DNA from: Hirundichthys speculiger
Taxonomy: Eukaryota > Chordata > Actinopteri > Beloniformes > Exocoetidae
Length of the DNA: 64,000 bases
Reading direction: 5' to 3'
NCBI GenBank assembly: GCA_018398805.1
Contig: JAGFBZ010000183.1
Location: 1 to 64,000, forward strand
The notes beneath the pieces were generated by a model. It was not told the origin of the DNA and ran no database searches. It was given only the letters and a program-made list of their open reading frames with translations. Shown here piece after piece: positions 63,518 to 64,000 of this stretch. The translations under genes and the position numbers were made by a program. How positions within the stretch are numbered: position 1 is the stretch's first letter; every line of letters starts with the position of its first letter.

Positions 63518-64000
63518 AAATCAGTGACGTGCGGTGAGATTCATGGCTGGTGAGGCACTGACTTCATCAGTCAGATTTACAAGCATATGAACCCTCCAGA
63601 ACAACTTATTCACCATTTGATTGGCAGCTGTTTACTGTTTATGTTTAAAACCTCCTATTGTCATTCACATATAAATGCTTTACACGTACAAACTGTAGCG
63701 CACAAAAAAGCTTTTAAAAAAAGTTATTATGGTCTTACCTTTACTTATAAATGAAGTCCATGCGCCGCTCCTTCTGCAGAATAAGTGACAGCGCTTGCTG
63801 TCACTTATTCTGCAGCCAATTTGTCGCAAGAAGAATCCCTGTGCTCACTAGTGCCCCCTAACGTGAGGCAGGAGAAGTGCGTGCCTCACCCCGTGCCTCT
63901 TCTCAGCCGTTTTATGATCGCGCCGGCACACAAGAACACATTACACACATATAGTTTGCTGTTCATTATATAAATCAGCTAAACTATGGAAACTTATTTC
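63518..64000 (+). mobile_element. hAT-type element, left part
   Basis: Starts CAGTGACGTGCGGTGAG, then GGCTGGTGAGGCACTGAC, a typical hAT-type end. The right end lies beyond the window, so no TSD can be checked. Confidence 0.6.
63774..63815. repeat. Perfect 19-bp inverted repeat, 4-nt loop
   Basis: Arms CTGCAGAATAAGTGACAGC (63774-63792) and its exact complement (63797-63815), loop GCTT. Confidence 0.92.

Noticed and set aside
63508..63975. TATAAAT on both sides of the last hAT piece as a TSD
   Set aside because: The right copy (near 63970) is not next to an inverted end; the match is chance in AT-rich DNA.
1..64000. CRISPR arrays, operons or bacterial features
   Set aside because: Repeat structure, splice signals, LINEs and ERV content are those of a vertebrate genome; no spacer-repeat array exists.

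Overview
This 64 kb window looks like a piece of a teleost fish genome made almost entirely of transposable elements. The reasons are: L2/CR1-type and RTE-type LINE fragments, BEL/Pao, Ty3/gypsy (including a Gmr1-like copy), an endogenous retrovirus (ERV), a Polinton/adintovirus-like fragment, many hAT elements with 8-bp target-site duplications (TSDs), PIF/Harbinger-like elements with 3-bp TSDs, a tRNA-derived SINE, and (CA)n, (GGAT)n and longer minisatellites. I found no convincing single-copy host gene. All boundaries and TSDs below were read by eye from the sequence; no database was searched.

Layout, left to right. 1-2871: decayed 3' half of a plus-strand BEL/Pao element with its LTR. 3440-7558: a 4.1 kb hAT element (TSD GGATTAAC) holding a minus-strand LINE, which is itself split by a plus-strand LINE. 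7698-15336: a complete minus-strand BEL/Pao element with both LTRs and TSD GTTCT, split by a hAT MITE in pol and a LINE in gag and missing part of its reverse transcriptase. 15480-16985: gypsy remnants. 17105-20753: an internally deleted LINE derivative split by a nearly complete plus-strand LINE. 20820-23471: 5' LTR and leader of a minus-strand LTR element, carrying a solo LTR and a two-ended hAT element with MADF and BED coding pieces. 25157-29345: a second copy of the LINE derivative plus several MITEs. 30178-30510: 14-bp minisatellite. 31655-34673: a hAT inside a hAT. 35324-36764: two related Harbinger-like elements.

38429-60195 is the most interesting block. It begins with the 5' part of an ERV (LTR, leader with a small membrane-peptide ORF, gag with two late-domain motifs, a UAG between gag and pol, protease, an extra domain, start of RT). 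This is broken by a minus-strand Gmr1-like gypsy element whose integrase lies upstream of RT. The gypsy gag abuts, exactly at an unresolved base (N, 50518), a Polinton/adintovirus-like fragment with an integrase N-terminus and two unrecognised ORFs. A second ERV copy then runs from protease to 3' LTR with RT, RNase H, integrase, an env stub and an intact 288-aa accessory ORF. In both ERV copies a domain with two His-x-Thr motifs 64 residues apart lies between protease and RT; I propose it is a 2H-phosphoesterase-like domain.

60196-64000: end of a MITE, a palindromic tandem repeat, a hAT remnant, an RTE endonuclease fragment, a SINE, a LINE tail and the start of another hAT. The elements do not form a host pathway. 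The order of insertions can be read from who splits whom.
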